From assembly GCA_942490895.1 (NCBI GenBank), contig CALNZC010000052.1, forward strand, positions 310,001 to 374,000: 64,000 nucleotides of DNA, read 5' to 3'. Shown here piece after piece: positions 27,418-36,715 of the stretch. The notes under the pieces are model-generated. The model searched no databases, had not been told where the DNA came from, and saw only the letters and a program-made list of their open reading frames with translations. This stretch comes from JAGNXB01 sp942490895 (GTDB lineage: Bacteria; Bacteroidota; Bacteroidia; Chitinophagales; Saprospiraceae). Position 1 is the first letter of the stretch; every line of letters starts with the position of its first letter. A program made the translations under genes and the position numbers.

Positions 27418-28974
27418 TCATTCCCCTTTCTTCACCCACGTCACATCATACACATCTTTCCGCCGATCCTTGAGGTTCCGTACAGCTCCGTAGGTATGTA
27501 ATTCATTGAGGAGGGTCAGGTCCAGATCGGCGACGAGGATCATCTCTGTATTCGGCGTGGCTTCTGCCTTGATGGCATTACTTGGAAAAGCAAAGTCACT
27601 GGGTGTAAACACCACAGACTGGCTGTACTGAATATCCATGTTTTCGACCTTGGGCAGGTTGCCCACACTTCCAGTGATCGCCACATAGCATTCGTTCTCG
27701 ATGGCCCTCGCCTGGGCACAGCATCTCACCCGCATGTAGGCATTCTGGGTGTCCGTCAGATAAGGAACAAAAAGGATCTGCATCCCCTCTTCTGCTAGCA
27801 ATCGACCCAATTCAGGGAACTCGACGTCGTAGCAGATGACCACGCCGATTCGTCCGGCGTCTGTATCAAATGTCTTAATCTTCTCCCCTCCTTTGATCCC
27901 CCAAAACTTGGATTCATCCGGAGTGATATGCACCTTGACATATCGATCTGTCTTTCCACCTCGGTGGCAGATATAGCCTACATTATACATCGTGCCATCG
28001 ACGACTTCCGGCATGGAACCCGTAATGATATTCACATTATAACTCATCGCCATTCGCTTGAACCGGTCGACAATCTCATTGGTGAACTCTGCAAGTTCCC
28101 GCATCGCCTTTGCTTCAGACAGGTGGTTGTAAGCGGCCAGCAAAGGTGCATTGAAGAGTTCCGGCAACACGGCAAAGTCTGCCTTGTACGCAGAAACGGC
28201 ATCAATGAAATATTCAATCTGCTCGAACATTTCATCCAGCCCGCTGTACGAACGCATCTGCCATTGGATCAGCCCTACGCGGGCATAGTCCTTCCGTCCG
28301 GTAGTTGTGCGATGCTTGGACTCGTAATAGACATTATCCCACTGGAGGAGACAGGCGAATTCCTGAGATTCCTCATCATCGGGCATATAGGCCCGGAGGA
28401 CCTTCTTCACGTGAAAATCGTTGGCCAGTTGGAAGGTCAGAACAGGATCATAGGTCTCTCTCAATTTCACCTTGCGGATATAATCCTTGGGAGACATTTC
28501 GTCCACAAACTTGTGATAATTCGGGATCCGACCGCCAAAGACGATCGCCTTGAGGTTGAGCCGTTCACACAATTCCTTTCGCGCATCATACAATCGACGA
28601 CCGAGACGAAGTCCGCGATAGTCCGGATGAATGAATACATCCACCCCGTAGAGCACATCACCATTCGGATCATGGGTGTTAAAGGAATAACTATCCGTGA
28701 TCTGCTTGTAGGTATGACTGTCGCCAAAGTGACTGTATTGTACGATGATGGATAGTGCAGACCCGACCACCTTACCATCTGCTTTAATCACGAATTGCCC
28801 CTCAGGGAATTTGTCGATCAACCGACGCATAGTCTCAATGGTCCAAAAGCCACCGGGCCAATCCGGGTAAGCCGCTTTCATGGCATTCAAAAGTGCTTCA
28901 TAATCAGCAAGTTGAAGCGTATGCAATTCGATCCTCTTGATCGAATCGGAAGGTTGGTGTGTCAAATCAGACAT
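27418..28974 (-). CDS. Bifunctional GNAT acetyltransferase / carbon-nitrogen hydrolase
   Basis: From the ATG at 28974 the protein has 518 residues. About residues 10-200 form a GNAT fold with the acetyl-CoA-type segment DVFIHPDYRGLRLGRRLYDARKE. About residues 225-515 form a nitrilase-superfamily domain with the Glu-Lys-Cys triad visible in FAVLPELFN (Glu), VHITPDESKFWG (Lys) and GVVICYDVEFPE (Cys). This fusion is a known family in many bacteria, and the physiological amide and acyl acceptor are not established. It is expected in the cytoplasm. The in-frame extension upstream to a TTG at 29034 is unlikely to be translated. Confidence 0.9.
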   Translation of the reverse strand: MSDLTHQPSDSIKRIELHTLQLADYEALLNAMKAAYPDWPGGFWTIETMRRLIDKFPEGQFVIKADGKVVGSALSIIVQYSHFGDSHTYKQITDSYSFNTHDPNGDVLYGVDVFIHPDYRGLRLGRRLYDARKELCERLNLKAIVFGGRIPNYHKFVDEMSPKDYIRKVKLRETYDPVLTFQLANDFHVKKVLRAYMPDDEESQEFACLLQWDNVYYESKHRTTTGRKDYARVGLIQWQMRSYSGLDEMFEQIEYFIDAVSAYKADFAVLPELFNAPLLAAYNHLSEAKAMRELAEFTNEIVDRFKRMAMSYNVNIITGSMPEVVDGTMYNVGYICHRGGKTDRYVKVHITPDESKFWGIKGGEKIKTFDTDAGRIGVVICYDVEFPELGRLLAEEGMQILFVPYLTDTQNAYMRVRCCAQARAIENECYVAITGSVGNLPKVENMDIQYSQSVVFTPSDFAFPSNAIKAEATPNTEMILVADLDLTLLNELHTYGAVRNLKDRRKDVYDVTWVKKGE

Positions 28975-29156
28975 GTTGTCGAAGTAGTCTGTGGTAGGAT
29001 TCAGTTTCCCTAAATGATACGAAATAAAGGGCAAAACTATTCATTGTTTACTTGCAATGCACATCATTCTGTCTTTGACCATCGTTCAATGTCCTTTTTT
29101 CCGGTTTCAGAGCCAGAAAGGAGACCAGAATCCATGAAATCCTGTAAACTTGATCA

Positions 29157-29726
29157 ATGGTCCACCTGCTTCCTAGTCGGAAAATCTTTTTCGTTGTTCA
29201 CTTCTTGATCGGATTTGGAGCAACAGGTTTTGGACAACAGGCCCTTTTCCAGACCTTCTCGGGCCATATTCACTTCAGCTCTGACGCCCCGATGGAGCTG
29301 ATCGAGGCCACCTCCAAGGCTGCTCGTGGATTTTTGAATCCCGAGGATCGAACCTTTGCATTTTCAGTTGCCGTCAACAGCTTTAAGGGATTCAATAATG
29401 CCCTGCAACAGGATCACTTTAATGAGAACTATCTGGAGTCCGAATCTTTCCCGGAAGCCACGTTTTCCGGCAAGATCATCGAAGCTGTTCAACTCGGTAA
29501 TCCAGGGATTTATGACATTCGGGCCAAGGGGAAACTGGTCATCCATGGCCATGTACGCGAGCGCATCATTCGTTGTCAATTGCTCATCCAACCAGGAACC
29601 ATTCAGGTCATCGCCAATTTCTCAGTTCTTCTCCGCGATCATCAGATCCAGGTTCCGCGGATCGTACATCAAAAGATCGCTGAGGAGATCCAGGTCGACC
29701 TGAACTTCAAATTGAGCCCTCGTTGA
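29157..29726 (+). CDS. YceI-family secreted protein (first copy)
   Basis: The 189-residue product has an N-terminal signal (FFVVHFLIGFGATGFGQ) and the YceI lipocalin-like beta-barrel: FSGHIHFSSDAPMELIEA, FNENYLESESFPEATFSGKI, GIYDIRAKGKLVIHG. YceI proteins bind isoprenoid chains such as polyprenols or ubiquinone-like lipids in the periplasm. It heads a plus-strand block and its stop is one base from the sensor-kinase start. A second YceI lies near the end of the block (35119). The two share FNENYLES and the HG motif, so they are paralogues. Confidence 0.85.
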   Translation: MVHLLPSRKIFFVVHFLIGFGATGFGQQALFQTFSGHIHFSSDAPMELIEATSKAARGFLNPEDRTFAFSVAVNSFKGFNNALQQDHFNENYLESESFPEATFSGKIIEAVQLGNPGIYDIRAKGKLVIHGHVRERIIRCQLLIQPGTIQVIANFSVLLRDHQIQVPRIVHQKIAEEIQVDLNFKLSPR

Positions 29727-29727
29727 T

Positions 29728-32643
29728 ATGACGATCCGCTGGCCACTCCGTTTTCGATCCTGGTTGCGTTTAGCGGCAATGGCCATACTGACGATCTCCT
29801 GCACGGTGCCGTCGCATGCTCAATTCGCCCTAACCCGACAACACTTACTCCCCGATCCCTACCAACGCACTCAGGTGGAATGCATGCTCCAGAGTCATTC
29901 CGGACTGATGTGGCTGGGCACCCCTGCCGGACTATTCTCCTTTGATGGCCACGAATATGTTCGTTGGGTCAGGCCAGACTCCCTGGAACAAGAAGCAGCT
30001 GTAACTGCACTTTTTGAAGATCAAGAGGACGTCTTGTGGGTCGGTTATGAGGATGGCAGTATTGCGCAATGGGTAAGCCCCCATGAAGGGCTGAGTTTGT
30101 GGTCTCCAGAAGAAGGCACTCCAAAATCGCAGATCTCCGGGTTTGCATATGCTTCCGGTAATTTCTGGATCTCCACCTATGGTGAGGGGGTTTATGTCTA
30201 TCGGGGGCACCGACTTTTTCATTTCGGCATGGAGGATGGGTTGCCGGATCTGGATGTCTATTGTATCACCGCAGACACCCGGCATCGCATCTGGATCGGC
30301 ACAGACGTTGGCCTGGCAGAACTCCGTTTTTTGGGTGACTTTAAGAAGTCTGTTCGTGCTTTGGACACCCGTCAATTTCCGGATCAGATTGTCCTAACCA
30401 TCCTCCCCGATTCAAAAGGGAATTTGTGGCTAGGTTTTTTTGAAGGCCAGGTCGGCCATTTGTCTCCGGAGTCAGGGCATTTCAATTTATTACCCCCCTC
30501 ACCAGAGCCCAGCCCGGTGACCAGCCTTTTGGAACTGGAAGATGTCGAGTTATGGGTCGGTACAGAGAGCAAGGATCTATGGCGCTATGATCTGCATGAT
30601 CAAAGTTGGCGTCGAGGAACATCGACCCCCTCTGTACCCGGAGCCATCATTCATGACATCATACTTGATCTGGAAAACAATATTTGGGTGGCTAGCCAAC
30701 CCCACGGCTTATTCAGTTTTTATCGACCCATTGAATTCATCCAGACCAACGGGGTCTCAGCACAAGCCTTATTGGAGGACACCAGTGGACAGTTGTGGGT
30801 CGGCACACCAGGAGGACTCTATCGTCTTTCTTCTGTTGACCATAACGGGATGACCTGGCCGGAAAATCCCCAGTTTCTCAAGGGTGAACATATTCTTTCT
30901 CTCGCCCGTACCTCAGATGGCCACATTTGGGCAGGTACTTTCGGCAACGGGTTATATCATTTGGATAGCAAGGGCGCCACCCTCCAGCACCTGACAGAAA
31001 AAGAAGGCCTGAGCAATGGCAATATTTTGTCGATCACCTGTAATGCCACACATATCTGGATGACCACATTGGGCGGGGTCAGTCGCTTGACCTGGCCCAG
31101 TCAACAAGGAGAATCGCCGCAAATAATCCAATTTGGTAAGGCGGATGGCATGGCCAGTCAATTTATCTATTGCAGTCATCTGGACCAGAACGGCAACTTA
31201 TGGTTTGGGTCTGATGGTGAAGGTCTCAGTTGTCTGTTATCGAATGGTCAGACCGTCCATTATCACACCATTAAAGACCAGGAATTACAGAGTGTCTATT
31301 CCATTACCAGCGACCAGCGTGGCCACATTTGGTTTTCCACGGCCAACCAGGGTGTATTCGAATATGATGGCACGCAATTTCACTCCCTGGCCATCAAGGA
31401 AGGTTTGCGTGATTTGTTGATCACCGGTTTATTCACAGATCAAAATGGACGAATAGTTATTCTCCATCAGAGTGGTATGGATGTCCTCGATCCCGCCTTG
31501 CGGCACCTCATCTATTATGATGAAACAGTCGGGTTAGAAAACATTGACCCCAATCTAAATGCTGTTGGTCCCGGACATTCGGGAGTCTATTGGATCGGGG
31601 CTACGGATCGCCTCGTCCGCTACACCGCCCTGCACAATCCGGGGGTCATTCATCCGAACACCATTCTCAATACAGCACAGCTGTTGAATGGCCGACGGAT
31701 TCAGGAAGGGGAAGCCCTTGCTTCAGATGAAAACTATCTGCACTTTGCCTATACCGGCTTGTGGTTTACGGACCCCAAAAAGGTCTTGTACCGTTATCGT
31801 CTGGATGGTGCTGATCTCGACTGGAAACAGACACGGGATCATGAACTCACATTTTCCGGGCTGGCTCCCGGTGATTATATCCTCCGGGTACAAGCCACAG
31901 AAAACGGGGCCTGGCTGGATGAACCTGAACTTCACTTTTCATTCACCATTCGTCGGCCCTGGTGGCAGCAGCTCTGGTTTATTCTGACCGCACTGCTCCT
32001 AAGTGGCATTCTTGTACGCGCCATTCTGCGATTTCGGGATCGACGGTTTCAACGTGAGGCGCTTATTCAACGAGAGAAGATCGAACTCCAACTGGAGACA
32101 TTGAAAAGCCAGATCAATCCTCACTTCCTGTTCAACAGCTTCAATACTTTGGTAGCCGTGATTGAAACAGATCCCAAGGCAGCCGCCCGCTATGTGGAGG
32201 AATTGTCCGATTTCTATCGCCAGATCCTGGCCTACAGAGAAAAGGACGTCATCCCTCTCGAGGAAGAACTCCAACTGATCGGAAATTACAAGCATCTGCT
32301 GGAACGACGATTTGGACATCACGTCCATCTCCAAATCAATATTCCCGATTCATCGGGCTATGTCGTCCCGCTAACCCTGCAGCTCCTGGTCGAAAATGCT
32401 GTCAAGCATAATATCATTTCAAAAGATAAACCACTCACGATACGAATATCCCTGCTGCCTGCCGGTTATCTCCTTATTGAGAACAACCTGCAGAAGAAAG
32501 CGGCAACGCCCGGACACTCCACCGGTTTTGGACTACACGTCTTGCGGAGCCACTATTCCATCTTGATGAATAAGACCATCCGAGTCGAAGAAACGGTTGA
32601 CTTCTTTCGTGTATTGGTCCCCATTCTCCAATCTCATTCCTGA
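29728..32643 (+). CDS. Beta-propeller sensor histidine kinase, LytS-type
   Basis: The 971-residue protein starts with a signal/anchor segment (about 15-32). About fourteen propeller-like repeats follow, with the motif LWxGTxxGL / IWxGTxGxGLYH (residues 40-600), as in Reg_prop sensors. A Y_Y_Y domain comes next (about 665-740, with YRYRLDGADLDWKQT and LAPGDYILRVQA), then one membrane helix (WFILTALLLSGILVRAI). The cytoplasmic kinase has SQINPHFLFNSFN with phospho-acceptor His799 and an ATP-binding block LQLLVENAVKHN. This architecture senses a ligand outside the inner membrane and signals through the adjacent LytTR regulator, whose start lies 3 bp after the stop. It is unusual in sitting inside a YceI/cytochrome block. 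Confidence 0.9.
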   Translation: MTIRWPLRFRSWLRLAAMAILTISCTVPSHAQFALTRQHLLPDPYQRTQVECMLQSHSGLMWLGTPAGLFSFDGHEYVRWVRPDSLEQEAAVTALFEDQEDVLWVGYEDGSIAQWVSPHEGLSLWSPEEGTPKSQISGFAYASGNFWISTYGEGVYVYRGHRLFHFGMEDGLPDLDVYCITADTRHRIWIGTDVGLAELRFLGDFKKSVRALDTRQFPDQIVLTILPDSKGNLWLGFFEGQVGHLSPESGHFNLLPPSPEPSPVTSLLELEDVELWVGTESKDLWRYDLHDQSWRRGTSTPSVPGAIIHDIILDLENNIWVASQPHGLFSFYRPIEFIQTNGVSAQALLEDTSGQLWVGTPGGLYRLSSVDHNGMTWPENPQFLKGEHILSLARTSDGHIWAGTFGNGLYHLDSKGATLQHLTEKEGLSNGNILSITCNATHIWMTTLGGVSRLTWPSQQGESPQIIQFGKADGMASQFIYCSHLDQNGNLWFGSDGEGLSCLLSNGQTVHYHTIKDQELQSVYSITSDQRGHIWFSTANQGVFEYDGTQFHSLAIKEGLRDLLITGLFTDQNGRIVILHQSGMDVLDPALRHLIYYDETVGLENIDPNLNAVGPGHSGVYWIGATDRLVRYTALHNPGVIHPNTILNTAQLLNGRRIQEGEALASDENYLHFAYTGLWFTDPKKVLYRYRLDGADLDWKQTRDHELTFSGLAPGDYILRVQATENGAWLDEPELHFSFTIRRPWWQQLWFILTALLLSGILVRAILRFRDRRFQREALIQREKIELQLETLKSQINPHFLFNSFNTLVAVIETDPKAAARYVEELSDFYRQILAYREKDVIPLEEELQLIGNYKHLLERRFGHHVHLQINIPDSSGYVVPLTLQLLVENAVKHNIISKDKPLTIRISLLPAGYLLIENNLQKKAATPGHSTGFGLHVLRSHYSILMNKTIRVEETVDFFRVLVPILQSHS

Positions 32644-32646
32644 TTT

Positions 32647-33423
32647 ATGACACCCAAACATATCTTGCTGATCGAAGACGAGCCCGCTGCAGCAGAACGA
32701 TTGCAAAAACTCATTTTAGAATTTCTCCCGTCGGCTCAAATCGCGGCCACCCTAGATAGTGTGGAGGCTTCTGTCCGTTGGCTGAAAAGTCAAAAACCCG
32801 ATCTGATCTTCATGGATGTACAATTGGCAGATGGGCTGTGTTTTGAAATCTTTGAACAGGTGGATGTAACCACCCCCGTAGTCTTCACAACCGCATATGA
32901 TGCTTATGCCCAGAAGGCCTTTCGCGTCCAGGCTCTGGACTACCTGCTCAAGCCACTGAAACGAAATGAGCTGGAGGAAGCCTTGCAACGCGTACAGGAC
33001 ATACCACCCCCTCTGGTGAATACAGGGCAGGTGAAGGCCATTTATGCCGGCGAATCGATACCTGACTTTCGACAACGATTTCTGGTTCGACTCGGGGCAT
33101 CCATTCGAGTTATTGAGATACCAGACATCGCCCTGATCTACACCGAATCAAAAAACACCTTCCTGATGAATACGGAAGGGCGTCGATATCCGCTCGATTA
33201 CAGCCTCGAAGCTTTAGAGAAACAGCTGGATCCGACGCTATTTTTTCGGGCAAACCGACAATATATTGTTGCTTTACACGCTATCCGGGAAATGTATGTG
33301 TACTCCAAGTCACGTGTCAAGGTCAATACAGAACCACCATCGCCCTCCGAGATCATTGTCAGCACTGAAAAGTCGGCCAGCTTCAAGCGCTGGCTGTCCG
33401 GTGATGACCATTCGGAATTCTGA
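32647..33423 (+). CDS. LytTR-family response regulator
   Basis: The 258-residue protein has a receiver domain (residues 5-120) with the acidic pair at Glu10-Asp11, phospho-acceptor Asp57 (LIFMDVQLADG), Thr in FTTAYDAYA and Lys in YLLKPLK. A LytTR DNA-binding domain follows (about 140-250) with FLVRLGASIRVIEIPDIALIYTESKN and FFRANRQYIVALHAI. It is the cognate partner of the kinase just upstream. Its likely targets are the cytochrome/YceI/DUF5777 genes that follow, starting with the gap at 33424-33526; this is inferred from position. Confidence 0.92.
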   Translation: MTPKHILLIEDEPAAAERLQKLILEFLPSAQIAATLDSVEASVRWLKSQKPDLIFMDVQLADGLCFEIFEQVDVTTPVVFTTAYDAYAQKAFRVQALDYLLKPLKRNELEEALQRVQDIPPPLVNTGQVKAIYAGESIPDFRQRFLVRLGASIRVIEIPDIALIYTESKNTFLMNTEGRRYPLDYSLEALEKQLDPTLFFRANRQYIVALHAIREMYVYSKSRVKVNTEPPSPSEIIVSTEKSASFKRWLSGDDHSEF

Positions 33424-33526
33424 TCGTCTGAGCCAACAGATTTGAATTTTTCCTTTTCAGACAGACAATCTTCCGTTTGGAGATCGTTCAAGGTGCATTC
33501 GATATAAAGACGCCTACTTTTACCCT

Positions 33527-34282
33527 ATGAAAGCCAATTCAATTCATCTTCCATTGCTTCTTTTGGTAGCGATCGCATCGGGAATGCTGATCACTGCCTC
33601 CTGCAAACACAATCCATTGGTCGTCCTGATCGATCCTGTGGATACGACAGGAAATAACAACCCGACCGATCCGATTGACACATCGGGATGGCCCTGCAGT
33701 CCGGATACTGTCTATTTCGCTGATCAGATCCTGCCCATTTTAGTCTCCAACTGTGCCATGTCCGGATGCCATAGTGCCTCCAACCCAAAAGAAGGCATCA
33801 ACCTCACCTCTTATGCCAAGGTGATGAGTACCGGAAAGGTCAAGGTTGGACAGCTCAGTGGGGATTTCTGGGAATCGATCAATTCTACCAAACCGAATAA
33901 ACAAATGCCACCGCCACCAGCGGCCAAACTCCCCCAAGACCAGATCGACCTGATCAAGCTCTGGATACAACAAGGGGCCAAAGATCTCACTTGCAATCCT
34001 GGTTATGGAGGTTGTGCCACTGCGAATATGTCCTATGTCAATGACATCCAACCGATCTTAACCACCAGTTGCACCGGTTGTCATAGTGGCTCCACACCCC
34101 AGGGAGGGATCGACTTGAGTTCCCATTCCAGTGTCGTCTCCATAGCGCAGAATGGCAAGCTTCTTGGTTCAGTAAAACAGGAATCCGGATTTATTGCCAT
34201 GCCTCCGGCAGGAAATGGCCTTCCAGATTGTTCTATCAACAGATTACAAGCCTGGATTGACCAGGGAATGTTAAACAATTGA
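33527..34282 (+). CDS. Lipoprotein with two cytochrome-c-like haem motifs
   Basis: The 251-residue protein has a lipobox (LITASC, Cys26). Two related ~90-residue modules follow, each opening with a haem motif after an ILPILVSN / IQPILTTS segment. The first is CAMSGCH, a CX4CH spacing; the second is the canonical CTGCH. Each module ends with a late Met-Pro pair (KQMPPPPAA; FIAMPPAG) that could supply the axial methionine, then an IxxWIxQG helix. This is the domain found in Bacteroidota and Planctomycetes cytochrome-like proteins. It should sit on the periplasmic side or cell surface and carry electrons. The next gene follows six bases after the stop. Confidence 0.85.
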   Translation: MKANSIHLPLLLLVAIASGMLITASCKHNPLVVLIDPVDTTGNNNPTDPIDTSGWPCSPDTVYFADQILPILVSNCAMSGCHSASNPKEGINLTSYAKVMSTGKVKVGQLSGDFWESINSTKPNKQMPPPPAAKLPQDQIDLIKLWIQQGAKDLTCNPGYGGCATANMSYVNDIQPILTTSCTGCHSGSTPQGGIDLSSHSSVVSIAQNGKLLGSVKQESGFIAMPPAGNGLPDCSINRLQAWIDQGMLNN

Positions 34283-34288
34283 GCTTTG

Positions 34289-34660
34289 ATGAAACTTAAT
34301 GCTATCCTTTGGAGTCTTCTCTTCATGACCACCATGATGCTCTCTTCATGCTATTACGATGTGGAGGAGGAATTGTACCCAGCGGGGAATTGCGAAACGG
34401 AGAACACGTCCTTCTCTCAAAATGTGATGCCTCTGCTCAATCAGAATTGCAATATCTGTCACGCAACCGGGGTAGAGCAGGGCAACATCATCCTCGACAA
34501 CTATGATGCGGTGCTCACCCATGTCACCAATGGCACATTGATGGGGTCCATCCGTCATGACAATGGATTCGAGCCCATGCCTCAAGGCCAGCCGCAGCTC
34601 AGTGTGTGTACTATTGAAAAAATAGCCGCCTGGATCGCTGATGGCGCGTTGAACAATTAA
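34289..34660 (+). CDS. Small cytochrome-c-like lipoprotein
   Basis: The ATG at 34289 gives a 123-residue lipoprotein (lipobox LSSC, Cys21). It carries one haem motif CNICH after VMPLLNQN and a distal FEPMPQG methionine. It is a single-module relative of the protein just upstream, sharing the TNGTLMGSI / NGKLLGSV strand and the closing CTIEKIAAWIADGALNN pattern. This points to duplication. It is probably a periplasmic or surface electron carrier working with its neighbour. Confidence 0.85.
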   Translation: MKLNAILWSLLFMTTMMLSSCYYDVEEELYPAGNCETENTSFSQNVMPLLNQNCNICHATGVEQGNIILDNYDAVLTHVTNGTLMGSIRHDNGFEPMPQGQPQLSVCTIEKIAAWIADGALNN

Positions 34661-34677
34661 CCCCAAAACCCCTCTGC

Positions 34678-35085
34678 ATGAAAAAATGGATCATTATCAT
34701 TCTTGCGATCGGCCTGGTGGCCGGGTTGGCGATGGGTGTGTATATGTACAATAAGCCCCTCGAAGGCATGGATAGCCAAAAGGCCGAGATCGACATTTCC
34801 GCTGTGGATCTGTACACCGCATTTGATACAGATGAAGAAAATGCCAATACGACCTATCTCGGAAAAGTGGTGGAGGTCAATGGTGTAATTCAAACTATTT
34901 CTGAACCTGAAGAAGGCCAGCCCAGTATCCTGCTTGAAGCAGGTGGGTTAATGGGCGGTGTCATCTGTCGCCTGGATCCCTCTGCCAAAGGGTCATTTAA
35001 GGTCGGCCAATCGATCACCTTCAGAGGGGAATGTACCGGTAAGCTTATGGATGTCGAACTGGCCCGCTGTGTGCCTGTCGAATAG
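34678..35085 (+). CDS. Membrane-anchored OB-fold (tRNA_anti-like) protein
   Basis: The 135-residue protein has an N-terminal membrane helix (IIIILAIGLVAGLAMGVYMY). A compact domain follows with the pattern LYTAFDTDEENANTTYLGKVVEVNGVI ... ICRLDPSAKGSFKVGQSITFRGECTG. This resembles the OB-fold of the tRNA_anti-like family of envelope proteins. The role is unknown; the domain faces the periplasm. It is embedded between the cytochrome lipoproteins and the second YceI. Confidence 0.75.
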   Translation: MKKWIIIILAIGLVAGLAMGVYMYNKPLEGMDSQKAEIDISAVDLYTAFDTDEENANTTYLGKVVEVNGVIQTISEPEEGQPSILLEAGGLMGGVICRLDPSAKGSFKVGQSITFRGECTGKLMDVELARCVPVE

Positions 35086-35118
35086 CCTGATTTCGTTCAT
35101 TTAAAAAACCTATTCATC

Positions 35119-35673
35119 ATGAAAAAGACTTTGCTTTTCATACTGCTCGCTGCAGGAACAATATCCAGCCTGAGTGCTCAGAAATATTTCACCCGTGACG
35201 GGATGATCACCTTTTCTGCCAGTAGCCCGCTTGAAAAGATCGACGCCACCAATAAAGGTGCCACTGCCGTGATTGACGCAGCTTCCGGTGCAGTGGAATT
35301 TGCCGTGCTGATCAAAGGGTTCATCTTTGAAAAGGCGCTGATGCAGGAGCACTTTAATGAGAATTACCTTGAATCGGGCAAATACCCCAAAGCCACATTT
35401 AAAGGGAAAATTGCGGATGCCGAATCCATCAAATGGACGAAAAACGGAACCTATTCCGTCGAAGTGAAAGGAATCATGACCTTGCATGGCGTGAGCAAAG
35501 AGATCAAAGGAACGGCTAAGATCAATGTAAATGGTGGCCGGATTATTGCGTCTTCCAACTTTGAATTACCACTTTCCGATTACGAGATCTCCATCCCTTC
35601 TGTAGTCGCGGATAAGATCTCAAAAACAGCAAAGGTCTCCGTCGAGGTTGCCCTCGCTGAATTGAAACGATAG
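35119..35673 (+). CDS. YceI-family secreted protein (second copy)
   Basis: The 184-residue product has a signal peptide (MKKTLLFILLAAGTISSLSAQ) and a full YceI barrel: MITFSASSPLEKIDATNKGA, FNENYLESGKYPKATFKGKI, GTYSVEVKGIMTLHGVSKEI and a DYEISIPSVVADKISK end. It is expected to bind an isoprenoid-type lipid in the periplasm. The DUF5777 gene starts five bases after its stop. YceI followed by a DUF5777 barrel, next to cytochrome-like proteins, suggests a function in quinone or lipid-linked electron transfer at the envelope. Confidence 0.9.
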   Translation: MKKTLLFILLAAGTISSLSAQKYFTRDGMITFSASSPLEKIDATNKGATAVIDAASGAVEFAVLIKGFIFEKALMQEHFNENYLESGKYPKATFKGKIADAESIKWTKNGTYSVEVKGIMTLHGVSKEIKGTAKINVNGGRIIASSNFELPLSDYEISIPSVVADKISKTAKVSVEVALAELKR

Positions 35674-35677
35674 ACGT

Positions 35678-36571
35678 ATGAATAACCGATTTACGTTCAG
35701 GACGGGACTTTTCGCCTTGCTCCTGCTCTACACAATGGGATTGCAGGCACAGGATGATCTGCTTTCCCTGCTTGAGGAAGAAGAGACAACTGATTATGCC
35801 TCTGCCAGTTTCAAAACCAACCGTGTGATCAACCTGCACAGTCTGGAAAACACCCATAGCGGTGTACTGGACTTTAAGATCAACCACCGGTTTGGTATGC
35901 TCAACCAGGGTGTTTATGATCTCTTTGGTTTGGATAATGCCAGCATGCGTCTCGGCCTGGATTACGGCGTCACCAAGAACCTCCAGATCGGACTGGGTCG
36001 GTCAACCTACCAAAAGATGCTTGATGGATATGCGAAATATCGCATCCTTCATCAAAGTACCGGAAAACGAAATATGCCGGTCACCCTCACCGCAGTGGCG
36101 GGGATGTATATCAATACCCTGAAATGGTCCGACCCGGATCGGGAGAATTATTTCAGTAGTCGACTCAGCTATACGTTTCAGGCTCTGATCGGACGAAAAT
36201 TCAATGATTGGATCACCGTCCAACTGGCGCCTACCGTCATCCATCGCAACCTGGTGGGGACAACCGCTGAAGCAAATGATGTGTACGGCATTGGCATCGG
36301 GGTCCGCCAGCGGATCACCCGTCGCGTCACCCTGAATGCAGAATATATGTACCTCCTGCCCGACCAGGTGAGAGAGGGCATAATGAACTCCTTCAGCATC
36401 GGTGCAGATATTGAGACGGGAGGACATGTCTTTCAGTTGCATTTGACCAATTCCACGGGTATGGCTGAACCGACAGCTTTTACAGAGGCCACTGGCGACT
36501 GGCTGGATGGTGGCATCCACTTTGGCTTTAATATCAGCCGGGTGTTCACAATTGTGAAGCCGAAGATTTAG
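35678..36571 (+). CDS. DUF5777 outer-membrane beta-barrel protein
   Basis: The 297-residue protein has a signal peptide ending at LQAQ and a short acidic linker (LLSLLEEEE). The DUF5777 signature follows: FKTNRVINLHSLENTHSGVLDFKINHRFG, LFGLDNASMRLGLDYGVTKNLQIGLGRS. Alternating strands rich in aromatic residues suggest an outer-membrane barrel. The family is Bacteroidota-specific, uncharacterised, and typically lies next to YceI and haem proteins, as here. It ends the block; a hairpin terminator lies 42 bp downstream. Confidence 0.85.
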   Translation: MNNRFTFRTGLFALLLLYTMGLQAQDDLLSLLEEEETTDYASASFKTNRVINLHSLENTHSGVLDFKINHRFGMLNQGVYDLFGLDNASMRLGLDYGVTKNLQIGLGRSTYQKMLDGYAKYRILHQSTGKRNMPVTLTAVAGMYINTLKWSDPDRENYFSSRLSYTFQALIGRKFNDWITVQLAPTVIHRNLVGTTAEANDVYGIGIGVRQRITRRVTLNAEYMYLLPDQVREGIMNSFSIGADIETGGHVFQLHLTNSTGMAEPTAFTEATGDWLDGGIHFGFNISRVFTIVKPKI

Positions 36572-36613
36572 AGGGTTGCCCAAACGAAAGAGTCAGTTGG
36601 GTTTCCTCCAGCA

Positions 36614-36648
36614 ATAGAAATGGCCTCCGCATCGGGGGCCATTTCTAT
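36614..36648 (+). terminator. Hairpin terminator of the sensor/cytochrome block
   Basis: A perfect 12-bp inverted repeat (ATAGAAATGGCC with GGCCATTTCTAT, 11-nt loop) lies 42 bp after the DUF5777 stop. There is no long T-tract, so termination strength is uncertain, but the position suits the end of the plus-strand operon. Confidence 0.65.
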
Positions 36649-36676
36649 GTGTGTTGGAATGGAAAATCCGGTGGAT

Positions 36677-36715
36677 AAAAAAAGCCAGTGAGCAACCTTT
36701 GTCACCCGCTGGCTT
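36677..36715 (-). terminator. Intrinsic terminator on the minus strand
   Basis: On the minus strand AAGCCAGCGGGTGA pairs with TCACTGGC and is followed by seven T residues. It therefore ends a minus-strand transcript coming from 36.7-37.4 kb, where no convincing protein gene is seen. Confidence 0.8.
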
